Origin: Pelagibacteraceae bacterium AG-430-F16 | GTDB taxonomy: Bacteria; Pseudomonadota; Alphaproteobacteria; Pelagibacterales; Pelagibacteraceae | Direction: 5' to 3' | DNA length: 64,000 nt | NCBI GenBank assembly: GCA_003213015.1 | Contig: QCOG01000001.1 | Coordinates: forward strand, 62,001-126,000 | Part shown: positions 8,286 to 19,015 of the stretch, piece by piece | How positions within the stretch are numbered: the stretch's first letter is position 1 | How the letters are laid out: every line of letters starts with the position of its first letter | Translations under genes and position numbers: made by a program | The notes under the pieces: model-generated | Told to the model about the DNA's origin: nothing | Database searches by the model: none | Seen by the model: only the letters and a program-made list of their open reading frames with translations

Positions 8286-9959
8286 ATGAAAAAAATTTGT
8301 TTTTTTTTAATAATTTTTTTATATCAAACTTTTTCCTACGCTAAAACAACTGAAAATATTGAATTCAACCACAAGTATTTATCAAATTATTTTTCAGCAA
8401 TAATATCCATTAATAATCAAGACGATAAAGATTCGTTAAAGTATTTAAATAATTTAAAGAGTCTTGTTAAAACTCATAAGAGTTATTTGGAAAATTATCT
8501 TATCTCATTAGTTTTAAATAATAAAATTGATGTCGCTTTTAATAAAGCTGTTCAATTAAAGGCTAACGAAACAAATTTTTTTGAGGCAAAAATACTTTTA
8601 GTTCTAAATTCGATAAATAAAAAAGATTTTTCAAATGCGATGTTAACTTTGGAGCAAATGGATGAAATTCCACTAGATACTCTCGAGCTTATTATCAAAG
8701 AGACATTAAAAGATTATCTAGACACAATCACATTTAAAAAGATGGACAAAAACGAAGATGTCCAGTTCGGTGAAATAGATAGAATAAAAAAGATTTTTCA
8801 GTCTTGTTACTTAGGCAAAAAGAACACAGATCTTTTATTTGAAGAGCTTTTGATTAAAGATACTGAAGATTTTTCAAGGTATTTTTTTTTCTACATTAAT
8901 TATTTAGCTCAAATCAAGGATTTTAAAAAAATAAACGAGTTACAAAATAAGATTGATTATACGAATAGCGGTATTTTAATTGCTCAAGCAAAACAGTGGA
9001 TTGAAAATAAAAGATACGACAAAATTACTTCAACGTTCTCATGTAAAAATGAAAATCACATTATATCTGAATTCTTGTTTTTGATTTCTAACTTATATTC
9101 TTCACAAGAACTCTATAAAAAGTCAAATTTTTATATTCATTTATCAAATTATCTGAATCCTAAATTTAATTTTAATAACAGCTTATTAGCTGAAAATTAT
9201 ATAAGTAATAAGAAATTTGATTTAGCTTTAAAATCTTTGAATTTTATTTCAGAGGAAGATCTTATTTTTAGTTGGTATAAAAATAAAAAAAAATCTTCAA
9301 TAATAAAAAAACAAGAAAACGAAGTAACAGCACTCAATTTTTTAGAAAAAAAATTTGATGGATTAAAAACTAATAATATAAAAATTTTGTATGACATGGG
9401 TGGAATTTATAAAAGTTTTGAAAAATATGACGAAGCGATTAAAGTTTACTCTAAATTATTAAAGTTGTTAGACAATAGATCAAAAGCTTATGCTGATATT
9501 TTATATAGACGGGGAGGTAGCTTCGAAAGGACTGGAGATTACGAAACTGCTGATAAAGATTTATTAGAGTCTTTAAACATTACTCGAGAAAATCCTTACG
9601 TATTAAATTACCTTGCATATAGCTGGTTGGAGAGAAACTATAAAATTGAACTTTCAATGGAAATGTTAAAAGAAGCATATGATTTAAGAAAAAACGATCC
9701 TTATATAACCGATTCTTTGGGATGGGGATATTATTTAATAAACGATTTTGAGAATGCAGAAAAATATTTGAAGAAAGCTGTAGAATTAATGCCATATGAT
9801 CCGATAGTGAATGATCATTACGGGGACATACTTTGGATGTTAAATAGAAAAATACAAGCAAGATATTTTTGGAACAATGTATTAAATTTAGATGAAACAG
9901 AGGATGAAATGAAAATTGATGTTAAGAAAAAGATTATTTATGGTATAGAAAAAACTTAA
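8286..9959 (+). CDS. Exported TPR-repeat protein
   Basis: Signal peptide MKKICFFLIIFLYQTFSYA; repeated TPR-like helices (YDEAIKVYSKLL, FENAEKYLKKAVELMPYDPIVNDHYGDIL). Confidence 0.8.
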   Translation: MKKICFFLIIFLYQTFSYAKTTENIEFNHKYLSNYFSAIISINNQDDKDSLKYLNNLKSLVKTHKSYLENYLISLVLNNKIDVAFNKAVQLKANETNFFEAKILLVLNSINKKDFSNAMLTLEQMDEIPLDTLELIIKETLKDYLDTITFKKMDKNEDVQFGEIDRIKKIFQSCYLGKKNTDLLFEELLIKDTEDFSRYFFFYINYLAQIKDFKKINELQNKIDYTNSGILIAQAKQWIENKRYDKITSTFSCKNENHIISEFLFLISNLYSSQELYKKSNFYIHLSNYLNPKFNFNNSLLAENYISNKKFDLALKSLNFISEEDLIFSWYKNKKKSSIIKKQENEVTALNFLEKKFDGLKTNNIKILYDMGGIYKSFEKYDEAIKVYSKLLKLLDNRSKAYADILYRRGGSFERTGDYETADKDLLESLNITRENPYVLNYLAYSWLERNYKIELSMEMLKEAYDLRKNDPYITDSLGWGYYLINDFENAEKYLKKAVELMPYDPIVNDHYGDILWMLNRKIQARYFWNNVLNLDETEDEMKIDVKKKIIYGIEKT

Positions 9960-9966
9960 ATTTCAC

Positions 9967-10797
9967 ATGCACAGAAAAGTAATAAAGTCTTTTGCAAAAA
10001 TTAATCTTTTTTTAAACGTAGTTTCAAAAAAAAAAAAATTTCATAGAATTCAGTCTCTTTTTAGTTTAATTGACCTACATGATAGAATAGAAATATCAAC
10101 AATTAATCATAAAAAACATTTTATAAAATTTGTTGGAAAATTCTCTAAAGGAATAAGTAAAAAAAATTCTGTTTTTACTTTACTTAAAATTTTAGATCAA
10201 AAAAGGCTAATTAAAAAAAAATACTATATTAAAGTTACAAAAAATATTCCTCAAAAATCAGGTATGGGAGGTGGTTCTATGAATGCTGCTTCAATTCTAA
10301 AATTTCTTTTAAAAAAGAAAATTGTGATTTTAAATAAAAAACAAATTTTGGAGGTTTGTGAGATGGTAGGTAACGATGTAAAAATAGGGTTATATAAGGG
10401 TCCAATTTTTTTGAACTCAAACAACTCAATTCAAACATTAAAAAAAGGATTTAGTTACTATTTGTTGATATTTAAACCAAAAATTGGTTGTTCTACAAAA
10501 TATATCTTTTCAAAATTTAAAAAATTTTCAAAGAAAATACCTTCAAATAAAAAAAATTTGCTTAAATTAAATAATAAAAAGAATGATTTGGAGCCAATTG
10601 TGTTAAAAAAATTTGGAAATATTAGCAAACCACTATTTTTTTTGAAAAGCTTACAAGGAATAGAATTTGTAAGAATGACAGGGTCCGGTTCCAGCTTTGT
10701 TGCCTACTTTAAGTCTAAAAAAAACTTGCTAAATGCGTCTAAATTATTCACCAATAAATACAAAAAATATTGGTCTGTAATGTCTAAAACTATATAA
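9967..10797 (+). CDS. ispE: 4-diphosphocytidyl-2-C-methyl-D-erythritol kinase
   Basis: SFAKINLFLNV, IPQKSGMGGGSMNAASIL, MTGSGSSFVAYF. Confidence 0.88.
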   Translation: MHRKVIKSFAKINLFLNVVSKKKKFHRIQSLFSLIDLHDRIEISTINHKKHFIKFVGKFSKGISKKNSVFTLLKILDQKRLIKKKYYIKVTKNIPQKSGMGGGSMNAASILKFLLKKKIVILNKKQILEVCEMVGNDVKIGLYKGPIFLNSNNSIQTLKKGFSYYLLIFKPKIGCSTKYIFSKFKKFSKKIPSNKKNLLKLNNKKNDLEPIVLKKFGNISKPLFFLKSLQGIEFVRMTGSGSSFVAYFKSKKNLLNASKLFTNKYKKYWSVMSKTI

Positions 10798-10830
10798 TTT
10801 TTGATTAGTTGTGTTATAAGAATTTAATTT

Positions 10831-10905
10831 TGGGGCGTAGCCAAGTGGTAAGGCAGCGGTTTTTGGTACCGCCATTCCTAGGTTCGAATCCTAGCGCCCC
10901 AGCCA
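10831..10905 (+). tRNA. tRNA-Gln (anticodon TTG)
   Basis: TGGGGCG..CGCCCCAGCCA acceptor with encoded CCA, anticodon stem GCGGT/ACCGC with loop TTTTGGT, T-loop TTCGAAT. Confidence 0.95.
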
Positions 10906-10908
10906 ATT

Positions 10909-12180
10909 ATGTTTAAACTAATTAATAACTTTTTTAACCAGAGTAAAAACGATTTATTTAAAAAGAATACACTGGATATTCAGAAAAATTTTCCAGTAAA
11001 AAAAATCTTTGACGCAATCAAGACTTTTTCAGATGAAAGTGATGTTTATTATGTTGGAGGATGTATTAGGAAGACTTTTTGTCATGAGCCTGTGGATGAT
11101 ATTGATTTAGCAACAAACATAAATCCTGACGAAGTTATACTGTCGTTAAAGAAAAATAATATTTCCTTTTATGAAACCGGAAAAAATCATGGAACAATTA
11201 CTGCAATTATTGATGACAAGAAATTTGAAATTACGTCTTTAAGGAAGGACATATCTACTGATGGAAGGCACGCAAAAGTATTATTTTCAAAAGATTGGAG
11301 AGAAGATGCGGAGAGAAGGGACTTTACTTTTAACTCAATGTACTCAAATACTTATGGTGAAGTGTTTGATCCCTTTAATGGACGAAAAGATTTAGAAAAT
11401 GGTTGTGTCAGATTTATTGGAGATCCATCAAAACGTATTAAAGAAGATTACCTTAGAATACTCAGATATATAAGATTTTTCTTAAACTATTCAAAAAAAG
11501 ACCACGAGCCAAAAATAAAAAAAATTATCAAACAAAATTTAGATGGTTTACTTAAAATCTCTAAAGAAAGGTTAATAGATGAATTGAAAAAGATCATTTT
11601 TTCCAAGGGATTCATAAATCTTAAAAAGGACAATTTTTCAAAAGAAATTCTTGAACTTGTTTTCCCAAGTTTAAACAATACTTCATTTTTAAAAGATAAA
11701 AATAAACATCTTATTGAAGATATACAATCAAACAAGAATTTCATTGTATTGCTAAGTGCTATGATGATCAAAGATTTAAATAGTATTAATTATATACTTT
11801 ATAAGTTCAATTTTTCTAATCAAGATAAACAGAGACTTCTTTATATTCAAGATAACTATCAAATGAGTTTAGAGAAAAGTTTTTTTGATAGAGAGTTGAA
11901 AAAAAGAATATATTTTGGAGAAAAAGAAAGTCTTTTAGATCTTATAACTTTGCAATTATTAATCTTTAATAAAAACGAGAAAGCACTTAATGATTTGATT
12001 ATAACTACTAAAAAAACCGATTTGCCAAAATTTCCTTATAGTGCCGATTTTTTAATTAAAAATTTTGATTATAAACCTGGAAAAAAAATGGGAAAAAAAC
12101 TTAAAGAAATAGAGACACTTTGGGTTGATAATGATTTTAAAATCTCTAAAAATGAAATTGAAAAAATTGTTCTTAATTAA
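10909..12180 (+). CDS. CCA tRNA nucleotidyltransferase / poly(A) polymerase family
   Basis: [49 protein letters not shown]. Confidence 0.92.
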   Translation: MFKLINNFFNQSKNDLFKKNTLDIQKNFPVKKIFDAIKTFSDESDVYYVGGCIRKTFCHEPVDDIDLATNINPDEVILSLKKNNISFYETGKNHGTITAIIDDKKFEITSLRKDISTDGRHAKVLFSKDWREDAERRDFTFNSMYSNTYGEVFDPFNGRKDLENGCVRFIGDPSKRIKEDYLRILRYIRFFLNYSKKDHEPKIKKIIKQNLDGLLKISKERLIDELKKIIFSKGFINLKKDNFSKEILELVFPSLNNTSFLKDKNKHLIEDIQSNKNFIVLLSAMMIKDLNSINYILYKFNFSNQDKQRLLYIQDNYQMSLEKSFFDRELKKRIYFGEKESLLDLITLQLLIFNKNEKALNDLIITTKKTDLPKFPYSADFLIKNFDYKPGKKMGKKLKEIETLWVDNDFKISKNEIEKIVLN

Positions 12181-12650
12181 AGATATTTGACATCTTCAAT
12201 TTCAAAATTTTTTTCGCCAGAAGGAGTTTTTATTTCAACTAAATCATTTTTATTTTTTCCTATTAATCCTTTTCCTATTGGTGATTGAAAAAAAATTAGG
12301 TTTTTTTTAAGATCAGCTTCGTCTTTGCCAACAATTTTATATGTTAATTTTTCATTAGAATCTAAATCTTTAAGGTAAACAGTAGAACCAAATATCACCT
12401 TTCCAAGATTTTCGATTTTAGTTACGTCAATAACATTGGCCCTTGCAATAATATCTTCAATTTGCTGAATACGACCTTCGTTGTGTGACTGCTGTTCTTT
12501 AGCCGCATGATATTCAGCATTTTCTTTTAAATCACCATGTGATCTAGCTTCTGAAATAGCAGATACTATTTCTGGCCTTTTTTTTTCTTTTAAAAAAACT
12601 AATTCCTCTTTAATTTTATTTAATCCGTTAACTGTTATCGGCTCTTTCAT
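12177..12650 (-). CDS. greA: Transcription elongation factor GreA
   Basis: [42 protein letters not shown]. Confidence 0.95.
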   Translation of the reverse strand: MKEPITVNGLNKIKEELVFLKEKKRPEIVSAISEARSHGDLKENAEYHAAKEQQSHNEGRIQQIEDIIARANVIDVTKIENLGKVIFGSTVYLKDLDSNEKLTYKIVGKDEADLKKNLIFFQSPIGKGLIGKNKNDLVEIKTPSGEKNFEIEDVKYL

Positions 12651-12658
12651 AAATTAAT

Positions 12659-13486
12659 TTATTCCCAATTAGCTGTAGGAGGTAAAGACATCAAAATAGC
12701 TTCTACATTTCCTCCAGTTTGTAATCCAAATTTTGTACCTCTATCGTGAAGCAAATTAAATTCAACGTACCTACCTCTTTTTTTATTTTGAATTAGTTTG
12801 TCCTTTTTTTTCCATCTTTTTTTAGATTTCTTTGTAATTATTTCTTTAAATAAATATGAAAAAGCTATACCTACATCTCTTACAAAAGCAAAATCTTTGT
12901 CCCAATTTTCCTTCTTATAATCAAAAAATATTCCTCCAATTCCTCTAGGTTCGTTTCTATGATGTAAATAAAAATAATCATCACACCATTTTTTATATTT
13001 TTTATAGTAATTTTTGCCATGTTTATTGCACATCATTTTTAATTTTTTCTTAACAATTTTTTCTAGCGCTGAGTCTTTAAAACACGGAGTAAAATCCATT
13101 CCTCCACCAAACCACCCATGATCTGTAATTATGTATCTCGTATTAAAATGCATTGCTGGGATATAAGGATTTTTCATATGCATAACAATTGATATTCCTG
13201 ATGCCCAAAAATTTTTACTATTATTAAATCTAGGTATTTTTTTTTTAAATTCATTTGAGAAATTTCCATATACTTCAGAAAAATTTACACCTACTTTCTC
13301 AAAAACATTTCCGTTTTTAAGAAGCCTTGATTTTCCACCGCCCTCATCTTTTGTTTCATTTCTAGACCACACCTTCGTTTCAAAATAAGAGGATCCGTTT
13401 TCAATATTCTCAATTTCGTGACAAATTAATTCTTGAATGGTTAAAAACCAATTTCGCACCAATTTTTTTTTAATGTTTTCTTCCAT
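12659..13486 (-). CDS. hemF: Oxygen-dependent coproporphyrinogen III oxidase
   Basis: WFGGGMDFTPCF, HRNEPRGIGGIFFDY, GRYVEFNLLHDRGTKFGLQTGGNVEAILMSLPPTANWE. Confidence 0.95.
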   Translation of the reverse strand: MEENIKKKLVRNWFLTIQELICHEIENIENGSSYFETKVWSRNETKDEGGGKSRLLKNGNVFEKVGVNFSEVYGNFSNEFKKKIPRFNNSKNFWASGISIVMHMKNPYIPAMHFNTRYIITDHGWFGGGMDFTPCFKDSALEKIVKKKLKMMCNKHGKNYYKKYKKWCDDYFYLHHRNEPRGIGGIFFDYKKENWDKDFAFVRDVGIAFSYLFKEIITKKSKKRWKKKDKLIQNKKRGRYVEFNLLHDRGTKFGLQTGGNVEAILMSLPPTANWE

Positions 13487-13498
13487 TGAATAATTTGA

Positions 13499-13957
13499 TT
13501 ATAATATTAGTTTCGATAACAACATTGATACAGTAGTCGATAAGTTTAAAGATCTTTTTTTTTTGAGAATTGGTATTTTTATTCTTTTGTCTACTTTATG
13601 ATGAATATTTTTTGGTACACCTGCACTTTCACTGCCAAATAAAAAAGTATCATTTTTTTGTATTTTAAATGATTTGATCGAATCTTTCGCTTTTGTAGTC
13701 ATCAGAACTATTCTTGAGTTCTTTTTTGCCTTAAAAAATTGATCTGAATTCTCGTAAATTTTAATCATTTTTTCATCTAAATAGTCCATTACTACTCTTC
13801 TAAAACGCTTGTCGTGAAAAGTGAAGCCACATGGTTGAATAATCTCCAATTTTACGCCCAAACATGAACAAGTTCTTATTATTGATGCAGTATTTTGAGG
13901 AATGTCAGGCTGATAGAGAGCAATTTTAGCTGTTAATTTTGTGTTATTATGTGTCAT
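13499..13957 (-). CDS. trmL: tRNA (cytidine(34)-2'-O)-methyltransferase
   Basis: LYQPDIPQNTASIIRTCSCLGVKLEIIQPCGF, LFGSESAGVP, SLNLSTTVSMLL. Confidence 0.9.
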   Translation of the reverse strand: MTHNNTKLTAKIALYQPDIPQNTASIIRTCSCLGVKLEIIQPCGFTFHDKRFRRVVMDYLDEKMIKIYENSDQFFKAKKNSRIVLMTTKAKDSIKSFKIQKNDTFLFGSESAGVPKNIHHKVDKRIKIPILKKKRSLNLSTTVSMLLSKLIL

Positions 13958-13984
13958 TCTTGCTATAGAAAAATTCCACTTTTA

Positions 13985-14006
13985 TATTATATGAAATCAT
14001 ATAATA
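13985..14006. promoter_or_regulatory. Perfect inverted repeat TATTATATGA-AA-TCATATAATA in the divergent trmL/petA spacer
   Basis: 10-bp arms, 2-nt centre, 16 nt before the petA ATG. Confidence 0.55.
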
Positions 14007-14022
14007 AATAAATTAAGTATTA

Positions 14023-14535
14023 ATGTCAGACAAAGAAAAACCTAATAGAAGAGACTTTATTTTTACAGCTACTGCAGCTGTAGGGGCGGTTGGTGCAGGA
14101 GCTGCTGCATGGCCTTTAATTGATCAAATGAATCCGGATGCCTCCGTTAAGGCTCTTGCCAGCACAGAAGTAGATGTAAGTAGTTTGCAGCCAGGTCAGT
14201 CAATTACTGTTCTATGGAGAGGCAAACCAGTATTTATAAAGAGAAGAACAGAAAATGAAATTAGCGAAGCAAGAAACGTAAAAATTTCTGATTTGAAACA
14301 TCCTGAAAAAGATGAGGACAGAGCGCAAAATCCGGAGTGGTTAGTTATGTTAGGGGTTTGCACTCACTTAGGATGTGTACCATTAGCAGATAAAGGGGAA
14401 TATGGTGGTTGGTTTTGCCCGTGTCATGGTTCTCATTATGATACAGCAGGAAGAATAAGAAAAGGTCCGGCCCCAACCAATTTAGAGATTCCAAAGTACG
14501 AATTTGTAAATAGTAACACAATTAAGATAGGTTAA
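14023..14535 (+). CDS. petA: Ubiquinol-cytochrome c reductase Rieske iron-sulfur subunit
   Basis: Twin-arginine-like N-terminus [22 protein letters not shown]...CPCHGSHYD. Confidence 0.96.
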   Translation: MSDKEKPNRRDFIFTATAAVGAVGAGAAAWPLIDQMNPDASVKALASTEVDVSSLQPGQSITVLWRGKPVFIKRRTENEISEARNVKISDLKHPEKDEDRAQNPEWLVMLGVCTHLGCVPLADKGEYGGWFCPCHGSHYDTAGRIRKGPAPTNLEIPKYEFVNSNTIKIG

Positions 14536-14536
14536 A

Positions 14537-15805
14537 ATGAGCGATCACAATTACACTCCTTCATCAAAATTTGGAAAATGGTTTAATGATAGATTACCTT
14601 TGCTTACACTAGCAAATCACTTAACAGATTACCCGACGCCTAAAAATTTAAACTATTGGTGGACGTTTGGAGGTATTTTAACGTTTTGTCTAATTACTCA
14701 AATTATAACAGGTCTTGTTTTGGCTATGCATTATATAGCTCATGCAGACTTAGCTTTTAGTAGCGTTGAACACATTATGAGAGACGTAAACTATGGATGG
14801 CTCATAAGATATATTCATGCAAACGGAGCTTCAATGTTTTTCCTAGCAGTTTACATTCACATATTTAGATCTTTGTTTTATGGGTCTTACAAAGCCCCAA
14901 GAGAGATTATATGGATTTTGGGAATTATGATTTACTTATTAATGATGGCTGCAGCGTTTATGGGTTATGTATTACCTTGGGGACAAATGAGTTTTTGGGG
15001 AGCCACAGTTATTACTAATTTGTTTAGTGCTATTCCTTTAGTGGGCGAAAGTATAACTACATGGTTGTGGGGTGGTTACTCAGTTGACAATCCAACTTTG
15101 ACAAGATTTTTTACACTACACTATCTTATACCCTTTTTGATTTTGGGTCTGGTTGTTTTACACATATGGGCACTTCATGTTCCAGGTAATAATAATCCAG
15201 TGGGCATAGATATTCAAAAGCCCTCAAAAGATACTGTGCCATTCCATCCATACATTGTAATAAAAGATTTATTTGCATTACTATTATTTATGATTGTATT
15301 TGCCTTCTTTGTATTTTACTCTCCAAACATACTTGGGCATGCAGACAATTATATAGAAGCGAATCCATTAGTAACCCCAGCTCATATTGTACCAGAGTGG
15401 TATTTGTTACCATTTTATGCAATCCTAAGATCAATTCCTGATAAGCTTTTAGGAGTTATTGCAATGTTATCAGCGATATTTATTTTAGCTGCATTACCTT
15501 GGTTAGATACTTCAAAAGTAAGATCAGCAGTATTTAGACCTCTCTATAAACAATTTTACTGGATACTTGTGATCGATGTTTTAGTATTAGGTTATGTAGG
15601 GGCAATGCCTGCTGAGGGATTATATTTATTAATTGCAAGAGTAGCTACTGCATATTACTTTTTACATTTTTTATTGGTACTTCCGGTTTTGGGTAAAATT
15701 GAAAAAACAACACCTTTACCTCTAAGTATTACTAGTCCAGTTTTAGGGGGGTCGGCAGATCTCGCAATGGCAAAGAATACGGATGTAAGAAAAGAGAAGT
15801 TATAG
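14537..15805 (+). CDS. petB: Cytochrome b
   Basis: [68 protein letters not shown]. Confidence 0.97.
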   Translation: MSDHNYTPSSKFGKWFNDRLPLLTLANHLTDYPTPKNLNYWWTFGGILTFCLITQIITGLVLAMHYIAHADLAFSSVEHIMRDVNYGWLIRYIHANGASMFFLAVYIHIFRSLFYGSYKAPREIIWILGIMIYLLMMAAAFMGYVLPWGQMSFWGATVITNLFSAIPLVGESITTWLWGGYSVDNPTLTRFFTLHYLIPFLILGLVVLHIWALHVPGNNNPVGIDIQKPSKDTVPFHPYIVIKDLFALLLFMIVFAFFVFYSPNILGHADNYIEANPLVTPAHIVPEWYLLPFYAILRSIPDKLLGVIAMLSAIFILAALPWLDTSKVRSAVFRPLYKQFYWILVIDVLVLGYVGAMPAEGLYLLIARVATAYYFLHFLLVLPVLGKIEKTTPLPLSITSPVLGGSADLAMAKNTDVRKEKL

Positions 15806-16587
15806 TGCAAAGAATATTAAAAATTCTTTTTTTCCTTTTAATTCTGAATACAAATTTTGCAAATTCAATATCTGCAGAAAATTCAAGTAAATTATTAACA
15901 ACTGACTGGTCTTTTAAAGGTCCATTCGGTAAATTTGATAGAGCTTCACTTCAAAGAGGTTATCAAGTTTACAATGAAGTCTGTGCTTCTTGCCACTCTT
16001 TAAAGTATGTTTCATACAGAAACTTGTCTGAAAAAGGTGGGCCAGAATTTTCTATAAAAGAAGCAAAGGCCATTGCTGCAAGTTTTGAAGTTACTGATGG
16101 CCCAAATCAAGATGGTGAAATGTTTGCAAGACCAGCGAAACTTTCTGATAAATTTGTAATGCCGTACAGCAACGAAGAGGAAGCTAAATCAGCTAATGGA
16201 GGTGCCTATCCACCAGATATGTCTGTTTTGGTGAAGGCAAGATCAGGCGGAGCAGATTATATATACTCAGTTTTACTAGGTTATGTGGACCCACCTGAAA
16301 ATATAAAACTAGATGATGGGGTTTATTACAACAAATACATGTATGGAAACAAAATTAAAATGCCCAAACAACTTTCTGATGGTCTTGTAGAATATTCTGA
16401 CGGGACAAATGCTACCGAAAAACAAATGGCAAAAGATGTTGTAAGTTTTCTTATGTGGACTGCAGAACCTCATTTAGAGCAAAGGCATAAAACAGGATTT
16501 AGAGCAATTGTTTATTTGATTATACTTACTGTGCTAGTCTATTTTAGTATGAAAAAAATATGGTCAAGAGTTGAAACGAATGTTTAA
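15805..16587 (+). CDS. petC: Cytochrome c1 (GTG start)
   Basis: CASCH haem motif, YPPDMSVLVKARSGGADYIYSVLLGY, C-terminal TM helix. Confidence 0.95.
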   Translation: MQRILKILFFLLILNTNFANSISAENSSKLLTTDWSFKGPFGKFDRASLQRGYQVYNEVCASCHSLKYVSYRNLSEKGGPEFSIKEAKAIAASFEVTDGPNQDGEMFARPAKLSDKFVMPYSNEEEAKSANGGAYPPDMSVLVKARSGGADYIYSVLLGYVDPPENIKLDDGVYYNKYMYGNKIKMPKQLSDGLVEYSDGTNATEKQMAKDVVSFLMWTAEPHLEQRHKTGFRAIVYLIILTVLVYFSMKKIWSRVETNV

Positions 16588-17637
16588 AATATCGCCGTCT
16601 TTTACAATATAATCCTTTCCTTCTAACCTCATTTTACCATTATTTTTAGAATTGACCCAACCATCGTTATCTAAAAAATCATTATACGAGACAGTTTCCG
16701 CTCTAATAAAACCCTTTTCAAAATCTGTATGTATTTTGCCTGCTGCAGTGGGTGCCAAACTATCTTTTTCAATTGTCCAAGCTCTACTTTCTTCAGGACC
16801 TGACGTAAAAAAAGTATTTAATTTTAACAATTTATAACCTTTATTAATTAAGTTATTCAAGCCTGTTGTTTTAATTCCCATAACTTTCATAAAATTTTCT
16901 TTTTCATCATTGTTTAGTTGATTAATTTGGTTTTCAATATCTGCTGATATAATTAAAACATTTTCCATATTTACAGAATTTTTTACTTGCTCAGTATATT
17001 TATTACCATTTTCTATACTGTTTTCATCAACATTGCATACATATAACTTTGGTTTTAATGAGAGAAGGCCAGAAGAAGATATCTCATTTTTATCGAAATT
17101 TCGCTTTAAGTTGTCAATTGGCTTATCATTATTAATTAATTCAAGTGCTTGATTAAATAATTCAAATTCTTTTTCATTTAAATTTTTTTTGTTTTTTTTA
17201 TCAATTCTTTTTTGAATTGACTCTAAATCTGCTAATTTCATTTCAGTCTCTATAATTTCTAAATCTCTAGTTGGATCAACATTAGGGTTAATGTTTTGAA
17301 TGTCAGTGGAGTCGAAACATCTTAAAAGATGTATAATCGCATCAACTTCTCTTATATGGGATAAAAATTTATTTCCTAAACCTTCACCTTTAGAGGCTCC
17401 TTTTACAAGTCCTGCAATGTCCACAAATGTAATACTCGTATAAATTTTTTTTTTGGATTTTGAAATTTGAACAAGTTTATCCAGCCTTGTATCTACAACA
17501 GGCACCATGCCAACATTAGGTTCGATTGTGCAAAAAGGAAAATTTCCAGAAAGCGCTTTAGTAGAATTTGTTAATGCGTTAAATAAAGTTGATTTCCCAA
17601 CATTAGGCAAACCTACGATACCGCATTTAAAACCCAT
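16564..17637 (-). CDS. ychF: Redox-regulated GTPase/ATPase YchF
   Basis: GIVGLPNVGKSTLFNALTNS, ANFPFCTIEPN-like motif, C-terminal TGS domain. Confidence 0.95.
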   Translation of the reverse strand: MGFKCGIVGLPNVGKSTLFNALTNSTKALSGNFPFCTIEPNVGMVPVVDTRLDKLVQISKSKKKIYTSITFVDIAGLVKGASKGEGLGNKFLSHIREVDAIIHLLRCFDSTDIQNINPNVDPTRDLEIIETEMKLADLESIQKRIDKKNKKNLNEKEFELFNQALELINNDKPIDNLKRNFDKNEISSSGLLSLKPKLYVCNVDENSIENGNKYTEQVKNSVNMENVLIISADIENQINQLNNDEKENFMKVMGIKTTGLNNLINKGYKLLKLNTFFTSGPEESRAWTIEKDSLAPTAAGKIHTDFEKGFIRAETVSYNDFLDNDGWVNSKNNGKMRLEGKDYIVKDGDILNIRFNS

Positions 17638-17641
17638 TTAG

Positions 17642-18202
17642 TTATTGATTGTTTACGGTACTTGAAAATAAGTCCAGTTTTTTTTCAATGAGAATTGATA
17701 AATTATCTGTGATATTTTCTTTTATTGATTCAAGTTCTGTTTTCTCATCTTCGTCAAAGTCTTTCAGAACATGGTCATTCACTGCTATGTTATTTTTTGG
17801 TTTGCCAATACCAATTCTAACCCTTGAATATTCTTTTCCTATAAACTTATCAATTGATGCAATACCATTATGACCTGCATCTGAGCCCCCAAACTTTGCT
17901 TTCACTTTTCCAAAATCAATATCTAAATCATCATGGAAAACAATCACATCTTCTGCATCAATTTTAAAGTACTCCATTAATTCTCTAATACATATTCCGG
18001 AATTATTCATAAATGTAAGTGGTTTGATTGCGTAAACTTTTTTATTACTAATGCTCCCAGTAGTAAGAAGTCCTTTAAATTTTGGTTTTTGTTTAGATAA
18101 TTTAAATTTATTATTTATTGCGTCAATAATTTTAAAACCAATGTTGTGTCTATTATTTTCAGAATTCGGTGTAGGATTTCCTAGGCCAACAAAAAGTAAC
18201 AT
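17642..18202 (-). CDS. pth: Peptidyl-tRNA hydrolase
   Basis: FVGLGNPTPNSENNRHNIGF, PLTFMNNSG, HDDLDIDFGKVKAKFGGSDAGHNGI. Confidence 0.95.
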   Translation of the reverse strand: MLLFVGLGNPTPNSENNRHNIGFKIIDAINNKFKLSKQKPKFKGLLTTGSISNKKVYAIKPLTFMNNSGICIRELMEYFKIDAEDVIVFHDDLDIDFGKVKAKFGGSDAGHNGIASIDKFIGKEYSRVRIGIGKPKNNIAVNDHVLKDFDEDEKTELESIKENITDNLSILIEKKLDLFSSTVNNQ

Positions 18203-18229
18203 TATTTAATTAAATTCTTCAATTGTAAA

Positions 18230-18970
18230 TTATTTTTTTTCTGGCTGCCCTTTTTTTGAGTCCTCTTTTTTATCAGCTTCTTTTTTCTCACCCTCAGCCC
18301 CTTTAGCGTCTTTTGCGTCACCACTTTCTGCAGCTCCCTCACCAATTGCAGCTGCTGCTTCCGCACCCTCTGCTCCTTCTTCTGTCTCTGCTGGTTTCTC
18401 TGGCTCTTTAATAACTGTTGGTGCTGCTACAGTTGCGATCACAAAGTCTCTACCACGAATAGTTGGTTCAACATTTTCAGGAAGTTTAATTGATGAAATT
18501 TTAAAAGAATGTCCTATATCTACCCCATCTAAATCAACAACCAGTTCACCTGGAATATTTTCAGATGGACATTTAAGCTCTACTTTTCTACGAACTATAT
18601 TTAATACACCACCTCTTTTCAAACCAGGAGACTTTTCTGTATTAATAAAATTTACTGGTATTTCAATTATGACGCTTGAACCTTTTACAATTCTTAAAAA
18701 GTCAATATGGATTGGATCATCAGTTAAGATATCGTAAGAAATTTCTTTAGGTAAAACATTTTCGTCTTTGCCATCAATTTTTAAATTTAACATACTTGAT
18801 AAAAAGTTCTCTTTTTCAATAAGATTTTTCAATAATTTTTTTGATATAGATATTTTTTGAGTTTCAGATTTTCCACCATAGACTATGCCAGGAACATTAC
18901 CCTCTGACCTAAGTTTATTTACCTCACCAGAAGTTTTAGTATTTCTTAAACTTGCATCTATCGTATTCAT
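18230..18970 (-). CDS. rplY: 50S ribosomal protein L25/Ctc with low-complexity C-terminal tail
   Basis: RNTKTSGEVNKLRSEGNVPGIVYGGKSE; TL5-like domain; Ala/Glu/Lys-rich tail. Confidence 0.93.
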   Translation of the reverse strand: MNTIDASLRNTKTSGEVNKLRSEGNVPGIVYGGKSETQKISISKKLLKNLIEKENFLSSMLNLKIDGKDENVLPKEISYDILTDDPIHIDFLRIVKGSSVIIEIPVNFINTEKSPGLKRGGVLNIVRRKVELKCPSENIPGELVVDLDGVDIGHSFKISSIKLPENVEPTIRGRDFVIATVAAPTVIKEPEKPAETEEGAEGAEAAAAIGEGAAESGDAKDAKGAEGEKKEADKKEDSKKGQPEKK

Positions 18971-19015
18971 AAAGAAAAAGCGTTTTAACTCAACTAAGTT
19001 AATAAAACAAGTAAA

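Noticed and set aside
9580-9861. 93-aa minus-strand ORF opposite the TPR gene
   Set aside because: Shadow ORF; plus-strand TPR repeats explain the region.
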